A stretch of DNA of 47,003 bases. Source: an uncultured Eubacteriales bacterium. GTDB taxonomy: Bacteria > Bacillota > Clostridia > Christensenellales > Aristaeellaceae. The stretch spans positions 1 to 47,003 of the forward strand of contig CADBNW010000043.1 of the NCBI GenBank assembly GCA_902796025.1, written 5' to 3'. Within the stretch, counting starts at the first letter, position 1; every line of letters begins with the position of its first letter. This document shows, piece after piece, positions 33,046 to 41,636 of this stretch. The translations under genes were made by a program, and so were the position numbers. Below the pieces are notes generated by a model. That model was not told the DNA's origin and made no database searches. It saw nothing but the letters and a program-made list of their open reading frames with translations.

Positions 33046-34392
33046 TTAATCCACGCCCGTTTCTTTTCCGGTCATGGTGGGATCGATGAAGCGGGTGAAT
33101 TCGCCGCGCCAGCCAAGATTGGCCGTGCCCAGCGCGCCGTTTCTTTGCTTTGCGATGATGACCTCCGCCATGCCCTTGTTTTCGGGCTTGGGGTCGTAAT
33201 ATTCCTCTCTGTGAATGAACATCACCACGTCCGCGTCCTGCTCGATAGCGCCGGAGTCTCGGATGTCGCTCAGGATCGGCCTGTGGTTAGAGCGCCCGGC
33301 CGGCGCGCGCGACAATTGGCTAAGCGCCAGAATCGGCACGCCCAGTTCGTTTGCCAGCGCCTTTAACTGGCGGGAGATGCCGGCCACCTCCTCCTGACGG
33401 GAGCCGAACTTGCCGGAGCCGGTCATCAGCTGCAAATAGTCTATCATGATGACGTCCAGCCCGTGCTCCATTTGCAGCCTTCGGGCCTTGGAGCGCATTT
33501 CCGGCACCGTGATGCCGGCGGTCGCGTCGATGTAGATCTGCGCATTGGCGATGGCGGTCATGGCGTTTGCGAGCTTCAGCCACTCGTCGTCGTCAATAAA
33601 GCCCTTGCGCACCTTCGACATGTCCACTCTGGCCTCCGTGCACAGCATGCGAAGCGCCAGCTGCTCGGCAGGCATTTCCAGCGAGAAGACCGCTGCCTTC
33701 TTTTCCGCCCGCAGGGCCGCGTTTTCGATGATGTTCATACCAAAGCTGGTTTTGCCCATGGAAGGACGCGCGGCGATCAATATCAGTTCGCCCGCGTGAA
33801 AGCCCGTGGTAAGATCGTCCAAAGGCTTGTAGCCGGAGGGCACGCCCTTGATGTGCCCGTGGTTTTTGACCAGCTCCTCGATCAGTTGGAAGGTGCGGAT
33901 CAAAAGCGGCTGGATGGCCTCGAGCTCCGCGCCGCCCTTTCGCATGGTGATGTCGTAGATCAGCTTTTCGCTTTGGGCAAGGATGTCCTCTGTCTCCTGC
34001 TCACCGGCGTAGCAGCTTTTTTCGATGGTCTCAGCAGCGTGGATGAGCTTTCTGAGGGTGGACTTTTCCTCTACGATCTTGATGTACGCGCCGACGTTTG
34101 CCGTGGCTGGCACGGCGCGCGCCAGCTCCACCAGAAAGCTCAGACCCCCAAGCGTTTCCAGCTTTTGCCTGCGCGTCAGCTCGTCGCTTACCGTGACCAC
34201 GTCCACCGGGCGGGACTGCGCCGCGACGTAGATCATTGCGGAAAAGACCTCGCGCAGGGCCGGGTCGTAAAAATCGTCTTCCTTCAGCGATTCCTGGGCA
34301 AGCATCGCCGCCTGGGGGCTGATCAGCATTGCCCCCAGTACACTTCGTTCCGCCTCATCCTGATGGGGCAGCACCTGGTATCCCTGTTCCAT
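33046..34392 (-). CDS. dnaB: Replicative DNA helicase DnaB
   Basis: The hexameric replication-fork helicase. The N-terminal domain starts PHQDEAERSVLGAML, and the RecA-like domain has Walker A ARPSMGKTSFG (about 206-216), Walker B VIMIDYLQLM and the SQLSRAPAGRSNHRPILSDI DnaB-specific region. 448 aa is normal. It begins 3 bp after rplI, a conserved Firmicute order. Confidence 0.97.
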   Translation of the reverse strand: MEQGYQVLPHQDEAERSVLGAMLISPQAAMLAQESLKEDDFYDPALREVFSAMIYVAAQSRPVDVVTVSDELTRRQKLETLGGLSFLVELARAVPATANVGAYIKIVEEKSTLRKLIHAAETIEKSCYAGEQETEDILAQSEKLIYDITMRKGGAELEAIQPLLIRTFQLIEELVKNHGHIKGVPSGYKPLDDLTTGFHAGELILIAARPSMGKTSFGMNIIENAALRAEKKAAVFSLEMPAEQLALRMLCTEARVDMSKVRKGFIDDDEWLKLANAMTAIANAQIYIDATAGITVPEMRSKARRLQMEHGLDVIMIDYLQLMTGSGKFGSRQEEVAGISRQLKALANELGVPILALSQLSRAPAGRSNHRPILSDIRDSGAIEQDADVVMFIHREEYYDPKPENKGMAEVIIAKQRNGALGTANLGWRGEFTRFIDPTMTGKETGVD

Positions 34393-34395
34393 GCG

Positions 34396-34848
34396 TTACT
34401 TGGTTACCACCGTGGTGTTGACCAGCATCCTAACAGAGATGCCCGCCCACAGCCGTATGGTCACGAAGGACTGCCCGGCCTGGCGGATGGGCTCCTCCTG
34501 CTCGATTTTGCGCTTGTCGATGTCCACGCCGTGCTGCTGCTTAAGCGCCTCGGCGATCATTTCGTTGGTAACGGAGCCGTAGAGCTTGCCGTTTTCGCCG
34601 CCCCTTGCGGAAAGCTGGATCACCTTGCCCTTCAGCTCTCTGCTTTTCAGCTCCGCCTCCTGGCGCTTGACCTCTTCCCTGTGCGCCGCGGCTTCCTTTG
34701 CGTGCTTTACGGAATTGAGCGTTTCAGCGTCCGCCTCCTTGGCAAGCTTTCTGGGCAGCAGATAGTTTCTGGCGTAGCCCTCGCTTACCTCCACGATCTC
34801 ATCCTTCTTGCCCGTACCCTTGAGGTCGGCCAAAAGCAAAACCTTCAT
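34396..34848 (-). CDS. rplI: 50S ribosomal protein L9
   Basis: The N-terminal MKVLLLADLKGTGKKDEIVEVSEGYARNYLLPRKLA pattern is the L9 signature, followed by the long linker helix and C-terminal domain (LYGSVTNEMIAEAL). Length 150 aa. AAGGAGGA precedes the ATG. It is middle gene of the DUF2232-rplI-dnaB operon. Confidence 0.97.
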   Translation of the reverse strand: MKVLLLADLKGTGKKDEIVEVSEGYARNYLLPRKLAKEADAETLNSVKHAKEAAAHREEVKRQEAELKSRELKGKVIQLSARGGENGKLYGSVTNEMIAEALKQQHGVDIDKRKIEQEEPIRQAGQSFVTIRLWAGISVRMLVNTTVVTK

Positions 34849-34871
34849 TGCAGTTTCCTCCTTATGGTTCC

Positions 34872-35945
34872 TTATAGTTCACTGTCTTTGTCTCTGCGCG
34901 TGCGAAGCCACGTCGTGATCAGGCCCTGACTGCCGATCAGCATGCTGAACGCGCCGTAAAAGGGGATCGCCGTTGCCATGAGCAACGTGATCGCAATAAA
35001 AAACACGATCTTTCCGCCCCGTCCCGAGGGCATGCGGCTGAGTCTGTCCGTGATGGACGCAAGATACTGCACTGCACACGCAAGCGAGGCCGCGCCAAGC
35101 ACAGTGTTTAGCACCACGGCCCCCGACATGCCGGTATAGTTTAGCACGATGCCCGCGATCAGCAAAACGATGAGGCCGATGGTGTAGCGGGCGGGCATGC
35201 GCCACTGGGATACGGGCTTGTAGCTTGCCCCGGGCAGGTGCCTCTTCGTGCGCATAAAGGCGCACAGCAGCACGCCCGGAAAGACGTTCAGCACCGACAG
35301 CGTGAGCATGATGGAGGGCAGAGAGATCTTCAGCTGTTCCTTGAACAGCTCGACCACGTTTGTAAGGATCGTTTGTGTATCCGAGCCAAGATCCAGCCCC
35401 AGCACTCCGTACATCTGCTTGAACAGTGCGCTCACCGTCTGTCTTTCCGTTTCACCAAGCTGATCGAAGGAAGCAAGCAGCAGCGCGCCCGCCCTGTCCG
35501 CAAGGTCGCCAGGATACATCAGGCTCAAAAATCCAAGCGCCGCCACCATGCCAAGCAGCATACAGGCAAGGGATACGAACAGCCTGTCGTAAAAGGCGGG
35601 CTTTTGCGACAGCTCAAGCCACAGCATCACCGCAAGGGGCGCCACCACGCAAAGCAGCGCGCATACCGCCGTGACTGCCCCGCCCGCGTAAAAAGCCGCC
35701 GCCTCGTACACCAGCACAAACGCCGCAAGGCCCAGCGCGTCCGAGCTTCCATACACGGTAAGCCCCAGAAACAGCGCAAGCGGCAGGCACAGGGTCGTCA
35801 ATAAGCCAAGCCCCGGCACGATGGCCGACAGTCCCGACGCCAGGCACCCCGCCGCGATGCCGATCAAAAGCCTCAGCCACCAGCTGAGAAATACGGGCCT
35901 GTTCATAATGCGTTCCACGGTTTCCCGTGTTTTTTCGTTTTCCAA
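34872..35945 (-). CDS. DUF2232 (YybS-like) membrane protein
   Basis: A 357-aa protein with about eight hydrophobic segments and the domain pattern of DUF2232/YybS, which commonly precedes rplI and dnaB in Firmicutes. Its function is not established. The frame opens with TTG at 35943-35945 behind a weak AAAGGCGG; a later ATG 13 codons in is the alternative. In Bacillus, gdpP (c-di-AMP phosphodiesterase) usually lies between yybS and rplI; it is absent here, where the gap to rplI is 23 bp. Confidence 0.82.
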   Translation of the reverse strand: MENEKTRETVERIMNRPVFLSWWLRLLIGIAAGCLASGLSAIVPGLGLLTTLCLPLALFLGLTVYGSSDALGLAAFVLVYEAAAFYAGGAVTAVCALLCVVAPLAVMLWLELSQKPAFYDRLFVSLACMLLGMVAALGFLSLMYPGDLADRAGALLLASFDQLGETERQTVSALFKQMYGVLGLDLGSDTQTILTNVVELFKEQLKISLPSIMLTLSVLNVFPGVLLCAFMRTKRHLPGASYKPVSQWRMPARYTIGLIVLLIAGIVLNYTGMSGAVVLNTVLGAASLACAVQYLASITDRLSRMPSGRGGKIVFFIAITLLMATAIPFYGAFSMLIGSQGLITTWLRTRRDKDSEL

Positions 35946-36220
35946 ATCGGGCCGCCTTTCCTATGGGGCTGCTGCGCAGCCCCTCGCTTTAAATGGATCG
36001 AAGATGCATTTAAAGCGCTTGATTATGTTGCCCTATGTGCAAAGTTAGGCAAAACGCCAAGCTGTAAAGAATGAATTTTTGCTTACGCAGGGCAAGCTCT
36101 GCTTTGCAAAAATCCTCCTCGGGGCGGCAAAGCCGCCCCTGCGGATCGAAGTTTGGAGGTGCCGCGGCCCCTCAAAACCGCCCTGGAGCTTTTGCACTTG
36201 AGCAACTGTCCAATTTATAT
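35946..36220 (-). other. Structured 5' leader of the DUF2232-rplI-dnaB operon
   Basis: About 275 nt separate the promoter at 36227 from the start codon. The leader can form at least three strong hairpins: 36121-36139 (8 bp, aaa loop), 35985-36017 (11 bp, 11-base loop) and 35965-35983 (8 bp, 3-base loop) next to the weak SD. No T-run follows them, so translational control or mRNA stability seems more likely than termination. I recognise no known riboswitch. No gene is visible in the 35946-36404 gap. Confidence 0.5.
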
Positions 36221-36226
36221 GGGTTT

Positions 36227-36255
36227 ATTATACCATATCAATTCGGATACGTAAA
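36227..36255 (-). promoter_or_regulatory. Promoter for DUF2232-rplI-dnaB
   Basis: On the minus strand, TTTACG (36250-36255), a 17-base spacer and a perfect TATAAT (36227-36232). Confidence 0.75.
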
Positions 36256-36294
36256 CAAAATTTTTTTGAAACCCAAAAAGCACGGGCAGCTCGC

Positions 36295-36323
36295 TTGACA
36301 AGTCAGCGCCCGCAGTTTACAAT
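36295..36323 (+). promoter_or_regulatory. Promoter for the ABCG-like transporter
   Basis: Perfect TTGACA (36295-36300), a 17-base spacer and TACAAT (36318-36323), 11 of 12 consensus positions. It is divergent from the promoter at 36227-36255. Confidence 0.85.
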
Positions 36324-36404
36324 TTTTAACGTGGCGTTTGGACATTCGCCCCCGCGCCGCCATACCGCCCGGGCGCGTTATTTTTCATCAAAGGAGCGCT
36401 GATC

Positions 36405-37760
36405 GTGGATACGATACTTCAGATCCTGTGCCGTTTCCTGCTGGACGCAAGCTTTGGCTACGAGACCCTGCTTGCCGTTTTGTACGTCGTTGGCCTTTGG
36501 GGCGTAATGACCAAATCCGGCATCAAGGGCTGGTGGGCGCTGATTCCCTTTGCAAGGGACTATCAGCTGTCCCGCTGCGCCGGCCGCGAGCCGGAGGGCC
36601 GCGTTTACTCCGTAGCGGGGGCCGCGCTTACCTTCATAAGCATCATCACCTACCTTATACCCGACAGCACCGACAGCATCAGCAGCATAGAATTGCTCCT
36701 GGTTGTGCTCAGCATCCCCCTTGGGATCACCTGTCTCATCTACGGCATACGCATCTGGAGCGGCATGATCCAGGTCTACGGCCTGCGCAGGCGCTGGATG
36801 TGGCTGTGCCTGGTTTCCTATACAAGATGGATCCCCGCCCTGGTCTGGGGCTTCGTCAAAAAGTATCAGCCTACCTGGCAGGTGGAGGACTTCAGCGCCG
36901 AAATGTCGCGCCTTGCCAGACACGGCTCCGCCGGGGTCATGGAGGACGGCCTGACCGTCAACCTGAAGGAGCGCAGCGCCCGTGAGTTTTTCCAGAAAAA
37001 GGTGCTGCTTCGCGACATCCACATGAGCATCCCCCAGGGACACATGGTGCTGCTGCTTGGCGGCTCCGGCGCGGGCAAAACCACGTTTCTGAACGCCGTG
37101 AACGGCTACGAAAAGGCGGATGCCGAGGTGATGCTGAACGGCAGCAACATGTACAAGCAGTACCGGAAGATGCAGTACGAGGTCGGCTTCGTGCCCCAGT
37201 CGGAGATGATGCGCGGCAAGGACACGGTGCTGTACACCCTTATGGACGCGGCGAGCCTTCGCCTGCCAAAGGACGTGACGCCCAGCCAGCGCAGGGCGCG
37301 CGTGGACGAGGTGATGGACATTTTCGGTCTGCAGCCGGTCAAAAACAATCTGGTGGAGAAGCTCTCCGGCGGACAGAAAAAGCGCCTGTCCATCTCCATG
37401 GAGTTTATCAGCAATCCCTCCCTGTTCATTTTGGACGAACCGGACAGCGGGCTTGACGGCGTGATGGCGCGAGAATTGTTTGTGCAGCTTCGCAAAATCG
37501 CGGATACGGGCAAGATCATCATCGTCATCACCCATACCCCCGACCGCGTGATCGATCTGTTCGACGACGTGATCGTGCTGGCGAAGGACTCCGCCCGCAC
37601 GGGGCGGCTGGCCTACTACGGCAGCATCGAGGAGGCCCGGCGCTTCTTTAAGCGTGACACCATGGAGCAGATCGTAAAATCCGTCAATCGCAAGGAAGAG
37701 GGCGGCGACGGCCTCGCGGACGAATACGTGCTGAAGTTTGCGGAGGTGCAGCATGGATAA
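36405..37760 (+). CDS. ABCG-like ATPase with N-terminal membrane domain
   Basis: The GTG start has AGGAG 8 bases upstream. Residues 1-155 hold about four hydrophobic segments; SGIKGWWALIPFARDYQLS resembles the KxGxxGWxALIPxYN region of DUF5684-type membrane proteins (my inference). Residues about 180-451 are an ABC ATPase: Walker A GGSGAGKT, signature LSGGQKKR, Walker B LFILDEPDSGLDG and switch His in ITHTPDR. The GFVPQ-to-LSGGQ spacing and the tail (YYGSIEEARRFF) resemble ABCG/Pdr-type proteins. The permease gene overlaps it by 8 bp. The substrate is unknown; direction is probably export. Confidence 0.85.
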   Translation: MDTILQILCRFLLDASFGYETLLAVLYVVGLWGVMTKSGIKGWWALIPFARDYQLSRCAGREPEGRVYSVAGAALTFISIITYLIPDSTDSISSIELLLVVLSIPLGITCLIYGIRIWSGMIQVYGLRRRWMWLCLVSYTRWIPALVWGFVKKYQPTWQVEDFSAEMSRLARHGSAGVMEDGLTVNLKERSAREFFQKKVLLRDIHMSIPQGHMVLLLGGSGAGKTTFLNAVNGYEKADAEVMLNGSNMYKQYRKMQYEVGFVPQSEMMRGKDTVLYTLMDAASLRLPKDVTPSQRRARVDEVMDIFGLQPVKNNLVEKLSGGQKKRLSISMEFISNPSLFILDEPDSGLDGVMARELFVQLRKIADTGKIIIVITHTPDRVIDLFDDVIVLAKDSARTGRLAYYGSIEEARRFFKRDTMEQIVKSVNRKEEGGDGLADEYVLKFAEVQHG

Positions 37761-39219
37761 CAGATCTTCCCGATCCAGCGCCACGAACGTGACCATACGC
37801 CATCGCGGGCGCGGCTCGCAGGTGCGCATCTACTTTGGAAAGCTGCTGCGCATGTTCGTGTATCAAAACGACTGGAAGGTGCTGCCCATGGCGGCGCTGA
37901 TCGCCGGTCTTGTGGGTATGGTGGTGCGCAAAAAGATGTTTTTGAACATGGAAGGCACGCTGATGGGCGCCTTTGCCCTGGTGTGCGTGTGCATCTGGAA
38001 CGGGTGCTTTAACTCCATCCAGGTCATCTGCCGAGAGCGCGACGTGATAAAGCGCGAGCACCGAAGCGGCATGCACATTTCCTCCTACGTGTTTTCGCAC
38101 ATGCTGTACCAGGCGATCCTGTGCCTGATGCAGACGTTTGTGACGATCTACGTCACTTTGCTTGTCGGCGTAAAATACCCAAGCGAAGGGCTTATCACCT
38201 CGTTTTTCCTGCTGGACTTTGCGATCTCCATGTTTTTGATCAGCTTTGCCGCGGACATGCTGTCGCTGTGGGTTTCCTCCCTTGCGCACAACACCACCAC
38301 AGCCATGACCATCATGCCCTTCGTGCTGATCTTCCAGCTGGTGTTTTCCGGCGGCATGCTGACCCTGCCTGCCTGGACCGAGACCCTCACCCACTTCACG
38401 ATCTCTAATCCCGGCCTCAAGGTCATCGCGGCGCAGGCAGACACCAATAATAAGCCTTACGCTACCATCTCCAGCATGCTTGGCAAAATGCGAGACAACG
38501 AGATCGGCGGAAGCTTTACCCTTGGAGAAGTGATGGATCTTATGCAGGCTACAGACAATTCCGCCATCGACCAGCTGCGTTCAAAGCAGATCGGCAAGGT
38601 GACGACCCTGGGCGAGGCAAGGAAAATCCTGGAAAGCTCTAAAAGCTTTGACGCCTTCAAGCAGGAGCAGGCTTTAGGGGATATGACTGCCGGCGAAGCG
38701 CTAAAGCTCATCGCCACTTCCAGCGAGCTTGAGGAGCTTCGCGCTGCTCCTCTTGGCGATACGGGACTGACGTTTGGAGCGCTGATCAACGAGCTTCTTT
38801 CAAACGAAGCCTTTCAGCCGGCGCTTGAAACGCAGATCGTCCGCCAGATGACGATCGGCGAGCTGCTTGAAAAGCTTGATGCAGCCGGCATCACCGAAAA
38901 ATACGCGAACATCGAGATCGGCACGGAGCTTACGCTTGGCGAGGTCGTGGATTTGCTTAGCGCAAACCCCGACGTGCAGGAAAAGCGCGGTGAGACCTTT
39001 GAGCTCAAAACCACCGTGGGGCAGCTGATGGACCTTGTGGGCGAAGAAAAGGTGATGCACTTTATCGAGGAAAAGGCCGCCAAGGCCAGCTACCAGCCCG
39101 CCTACGAAAACAGCGAAGACAACATCATCGACTACTGGCTGCGCCTTATGGGCTTTGCCCTGCTGTTTTCGCTGCTTGCGATGGTCACGCTGGAATTTAT
39201 CGACAAGGATAAAAGGTAA
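37753..39219 (+). CDS. ABC-2/ABCG-like permease with seven-fold repeat insertion
   Basis: The ATG at 37753 follows GGAGGTG. Residues about 45-220 contain five hydrophobic segments with an ABCG-like first half, including the RERDVIKREHRSGMHISSYV connecting motif. Residues about 255-430 form seven repeats of about 27 residues, each with a (T)xGEx(3)(L/I) core: FTLGEVMDLM 255, TTLGEARKIL 284, MTAGEALKLI 311, LTFGALINEL 339, MTIGELLEKL 366, LTLGEVVDLL 393, TTVGQLMDLV 420. A last helix (461-480) and KDKR end the protein. By ABCG topology the insertion should be extracellular, between helices 5 and 6. I do not know a named domain for it. Confidence 0.83.
   Translation: MDNRSSRSSATNVTIRHRGRGSQVRIYFGKLLRMFVYQNDWKVLPMAALIAGLVGMVVRKKMFLNMEGTLMGAFALVCVCIWNGCFNSIQVICRERDVIKREHRSGMHISSYVFSHMLYQAILCLMQTFVTIYVTLLVGVKYPSEGLITSFFLLDFAISMFLISFAADMLSLWVSSLAHNTTTAMTIMPFVLIFQLVFSGGMLTLPAWTETLTHFTISNPGLKVIAAQADTNNKPYATISSMLGKMRDNEIGGSFTLGEVMDLMQATDNSAIDQLRSKQIGKVTTLGEARKILESSKSFDAFKQEQALGDMTAGEALKLIATSSELEELRAAPLGDTGLTFGALINELLSNEAFQPALETQIVRQMTIGELLEKLDAAGITEKYANIEIGTELTLGEVVDLLSANPDVQEKRGETFELKTTVGQLMDLVGEEKVMHFIEEKAAKASYQPAYENSEDNIIDYWLRLMGFALLFSLLAMVTLEFIDKDKR
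38515..39042 (+). repeat. Seven tandem protein repeats of about 27 residues within the permease
   Basis: The coding repeat is divergent at the DNA level but clear in protein: a T-(L/A/F/I/V)-G-(E/A/Q) core every 27-29 residues followed by an amphipathic helix. The regular period implies internal duplication of a helical unit and an elongated array. Confidence 0.8.
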
Positions 39220-39236
39220 TTGAATTAAGACTGAAT

Positions 39237-39256
39237 GGGGCTGTGCAAACAGCCCC
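39237..39256 (+). other. GGGGCTG hairpin after the ABCG-like permease
   Basis: An 8-bp stem with gcaa loop (39237-39244 with 39249-39256), not followed by T residues. It resembles the hairpin cores at 19101-19126 and 35965-35983. Confidence 0.5.
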
Positions 39257-39257
39257 T

Positions 39258-39303
39258 ACAAAAAAAGCTCCCGCATCCCCCACTTTGCGGGGATACGGGA
39301 GCT
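39258..39303 (-). terminator. Terminator of the MsmX-type ATPase gene
   Basis: On the minus strand a long stem (39296-39303 with 39266-39273, extended inward by an atcccc/ggggat pairing) is followed by seven or more T residues. Confidence 0.85.
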
Positions 39304-39309
39304 GAAAAT

Positions 39310-39345
39310 TTCCCCGCCGTATTTGCCGGCGGGGAAAGCTTTTTT
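39310..39345 (+). terminator. Terminator of the ABCG-like operon
   Basis: A 10-bp stem (39310-39319 with 39327-39336) followed by agctttttt. It overlaps the 3' end of the convergent ATPase gene. Confidence 0.85.
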
Positions 39346-40465
39346 ACCTGTTGAGCAGGGTGGTCTCGGAATCCTTGTCGAAGAAGTGCAGACGGCTGGT
39401 ATCAAAGGCGACCTTGATGTCGTCGTTGGTGCGGCTGGTGCTTCTGGGATCGACGCGGGCGATGATGTTGCCATCCTTGCCGGTGGTGGACAGGTACAGG
39501 TAGGTCTCAGAGCCCATCAACTCGACAACTTCAACGTGCACGTTGATGGTGGAATCCTTGAACTTCTCGATGGCTTCCTTGCTGTCGGAGATGTTCTCGG
39601 GACGGATGCCCATGATGACTTCCTTGCCGATGCACTCGTCGGAGATCAGCTTCTGCAGCTTCTCTTCGGGTACCTTGACCTTGTTGTCGCCGAACACAGC
39701 GTATACACCGTTGTTCTGCTTCTCAAGACGGACGTCGAAGAAGTTCATCTGAGGAGAGCCGATGAATCCGGCCACGAACAGGTTGGTAGGATAATCGTAC
39801 AGGTTCTGGGGAGAATCGCACTGCTGGATGAAGCCGTCCCTCATAACCACGATGCGAGAGCCCATGGTCATGGCCTCGGTCTGGTCGTGTGTAACGTAGA
39901 TGAAGGTGGTCTGCAGCTTCTGATGCAGCTTGGTGATCTCGGTTCTCATCTGAACACGCAGCTTGGCGTCCAGGTTGGACAGAGGCTCATCCATCAGGAA
40001 GACCTTAGGCTCACGGACGATAGCGCGGCCCAGGGCGACACGCTGACGCTGACCACCGGACAGGGCCTTCGGCTTACGGTTGAGCAGGTGTTCGATATCA
40101 AGGATTTTAGCCGCCTCTTTAACGCGCTTGTCGATCTCGGCCTTGGGGGTTTTACGCAGTTTCAGGCCGAAAGCCATGTTATCATAAACCGTCATATGAG
40201 GATACAGGGCGTAGTTCTGGAAAACCATGGCGATGTCGCGATCCTTGGGAGCGACGTCGTTAACCAGTTTGTCACCGATGTAGAGCTCACCTTCGGAGAT
40301 TTCCTCCAGACCGGCGACCATGCGCAGGGTGGTCGATTTACCGCAGCCGGAAGGGCCGACCAGAACGATAAACTCCTTATCTTCGATGTTCAGCGTAAAA
40401 TCGCTGACGGCCGTAACGCCACCGGTATATACCTTATAGATGTGCTGCAGAGATACGCTTGCCAT
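39344..40465 (-). CDS. MsmX/UgpC-type multi-sugar ABC ATPase
   Basis: ATP-hydrolysing subunit of CUT1 sugar importers. Walker A is GPSGCGKST (about 38-46), with signature LSGGQRQR, Walker [13 protein letters not shown] and switch His in VTHDQTEA, followed by the OB-fold regulatory domain (MGIRPENI). 373 aa is normal. It stands alone with GGAGGG before the ATG, as expected of an ATPase shared by several importers. In this window the LplB/LplC importer and the truncated permease at the right edge both lack an ATPase. Confidence 0.94.
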   Translation of the reverse strand: MASVSLQHIYKVYTGGVTAVSDFTLNIEDKEFIVLVGPSGCGKSTTLRMVAGLEEISEGELYIGDKLVNDVAPKDRDIAMVFQNYALYPHMTVYDNMAFGLKLRKTPKAEIDKRVKEAAKILDIEHLLNRKPKALSGGQRQRVALGRAIVREPKVFLMDEPLSNLDAKLRVQMRTEITKLHQKLQTTFIYVTHDQTEAMTMGSRIVVMRDGFIQQCDSPQNLYDYPTNLFVAGFIGSPQMNFFDVRLEKQNNGVYAVFGDNKVKVPEEKLQKLISDECIGKEVIMGIRPENISDSKEAIEKFKDSTINVHVEVVELMGSETYLYLSTTGKDGNIIARVDPRSTSRTNDDIKVAFDTSRLHFFDKDSETTLLNR

Positions 40466-40516
40466 ATGATTCCCTCCTCATATTAATAACGGACGATACG
40501 ATTTCGTCGTGCTTAT

Positions 40517-40545
40517 ATTATATAGTGTCAGGCGCTAAAAATCCA
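40517..40545 (-). promoter_or_regulatory. Probable promoter for the MsmX-type ATPase
   Basis: On the minus strand a perfect -10 TATAAT (40517-40522) with a weaker -35 TGGATT (40540-40545) at 17 bases. Confidence 0.6.
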
Positions 40546-40623
40546 GTAGACAATCCTTACAAAATCGTAACGCGCTCTTTTGGATGTTTCTGTTATCCAC
40601 CCATATAAGCAATTTTTGCCGGG

Positions 40624-41493
40624 CTAATCATCTGACAGCGCGCTGATCCCTACGCCGACCGCGTTGATGCCCACGTGGCATGCGATGCTGCACGACAGGG
40701 GCTGATAATAAACCTTTATGCCGGGGAACATGCCGCGCAGATGATCAGTCCACGCCTCTGCATCAGCCGTGTGTTCAAAGGTGCCAGCCGCGCCTATACG
40801 CATCCGATCCGCGGAAAAATGAGCAAAACGTTTTTCCAGGTCCGTCCTGACCGCCTCGGCCATGCGCGTCTCACTCTTCTTGATGCCGCGCACCTTGGCG
40901 AAGGCGTCAAGCTTGCCGCCCTGTATCGTGAGCACGGGCTTGATGTCGAAGGCGCCAGCCAGCGCCGCGCCGGCGGCGGTGACCCGGCCACTCCGCCTGA
41001 GGTATTCCAGAGAGTCTACCGTGATATAAATGCTGGAATCGGCGGCGCGTTTTTCGAGATCCGCGGCAATTCTTTCGGCCGACAAACCGCTCTGCGCCAT
41101 CCGGCGCGCCTCCAGAACGGATTCATACAGCGTGACCGAAATCCGATGATTGTCGGCCACAACCACCCTGCCGGCATAATCGCGCGCAAGAAGTTTTGCC
41201 ATTTCGCACGAGCCGCTCAGCCCTGAAGACATGGGAATGTATACAAGTTCATCGTAACCATCCTTGAAAATCGCATCCCACATGTCCGACACATCGCCCG
41301 GCGACGGCTGTGACGAGTGTATGTCCCTGTGCGCCCGCATCGCGGCGTACAATTGATCGTGCGTGATATCGATCCCTTCAAAATACGATTTATCATCGAC
41401 GATCACGGGCATGGCCAGGAGGTAGACGCCGCATCTGTCCGCTTCGTTCCTCGTCATGCCGCTGTTTGTGTCGGTCATTATGGCCGTTTTCAT
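40624..41493 (-). CDS. DegV-family fatty-acid-binding protein
   Basis: Matches DegV/FakB. The N-terminal MTDTNSGM and later VYIPMSSGLSGSCEMA carry the Ser/Thr residues that hold the fatty-acid carboxylate, and the SLEYLRRSGRVTAAGAALAG motif is strongly conserved. FakB proteins hand fatty acids to the kinase FakA; no fakA adjoins. 289 aa, with GAGGAG before the ATG and its own promoter. Confidence 0.93.
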   Translation of the reverse strand: MKTAIMTDTNSGMTRNEADRCGVYLLAMPVIVDDKSYFEGIDITHDQLYAAMRAHRDIHSSQPSPGDVSDMWDAIFKDGYDELVYIPMSSGLSGSCEMAKLLARDYAGRVVVADNHRISVTLYESVLEARRMAQSGLSAERIAADLEKRAADSSIYITVDSLEYLRRSGRVTAAGAALAGAFDIKPVLTIQGGKLDAFAKVRGIKKSETRMAEAVRTDLEKRFAHFSADRMRIGAAGTFEHTADAEAWTDHLRGMFPGIKVYYQPLSCSIACHVGINAVGVGISALSDD

Positions 41494-41526
41494 ATATGTG
41501 CTCCTCGGCGAAATAAGTTCTTTTGT

Positions 41527-41556
41527 ATTATATCACGAGCATTGATGCAAGTTCAA
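41527..41556 (-). promoter_or_regulatory. Promoter for the DegV gene
   Basis: On the minus strand, TTGAAC (41551-41556), an 18-base spacer and a perfect TATAAT (41527-41532). Confidence 0.7.
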
Positions 41557-41596
41557 GCGTTGTCTATTATGTTTTAATAGCAATACAGTTATGAGA

Positions 41597-41631
41597 TTAA
41601 AAACGGCGCATCCGCTGGATGCGGAGCGCCG
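41597..41631 (-). terminator. Terminator of the second araD
   Basis: On the minus strand an 11-bp stem with one bulge (41621-41631 with 41604-41615) is followed by ttttt. It lies just past the araD stop codon. Confidence 0.85.
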
Positions 41632-41636
41632 AAGGT

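Noticed and set aside
36052-36298. Small open frames in the gap before the ABCG-like ATPase gene
   Set aside because: They are short, have no convincing SD, and cross hairpins and the minus-strand promoter; better explained as the leader of the DUF2232 operon.
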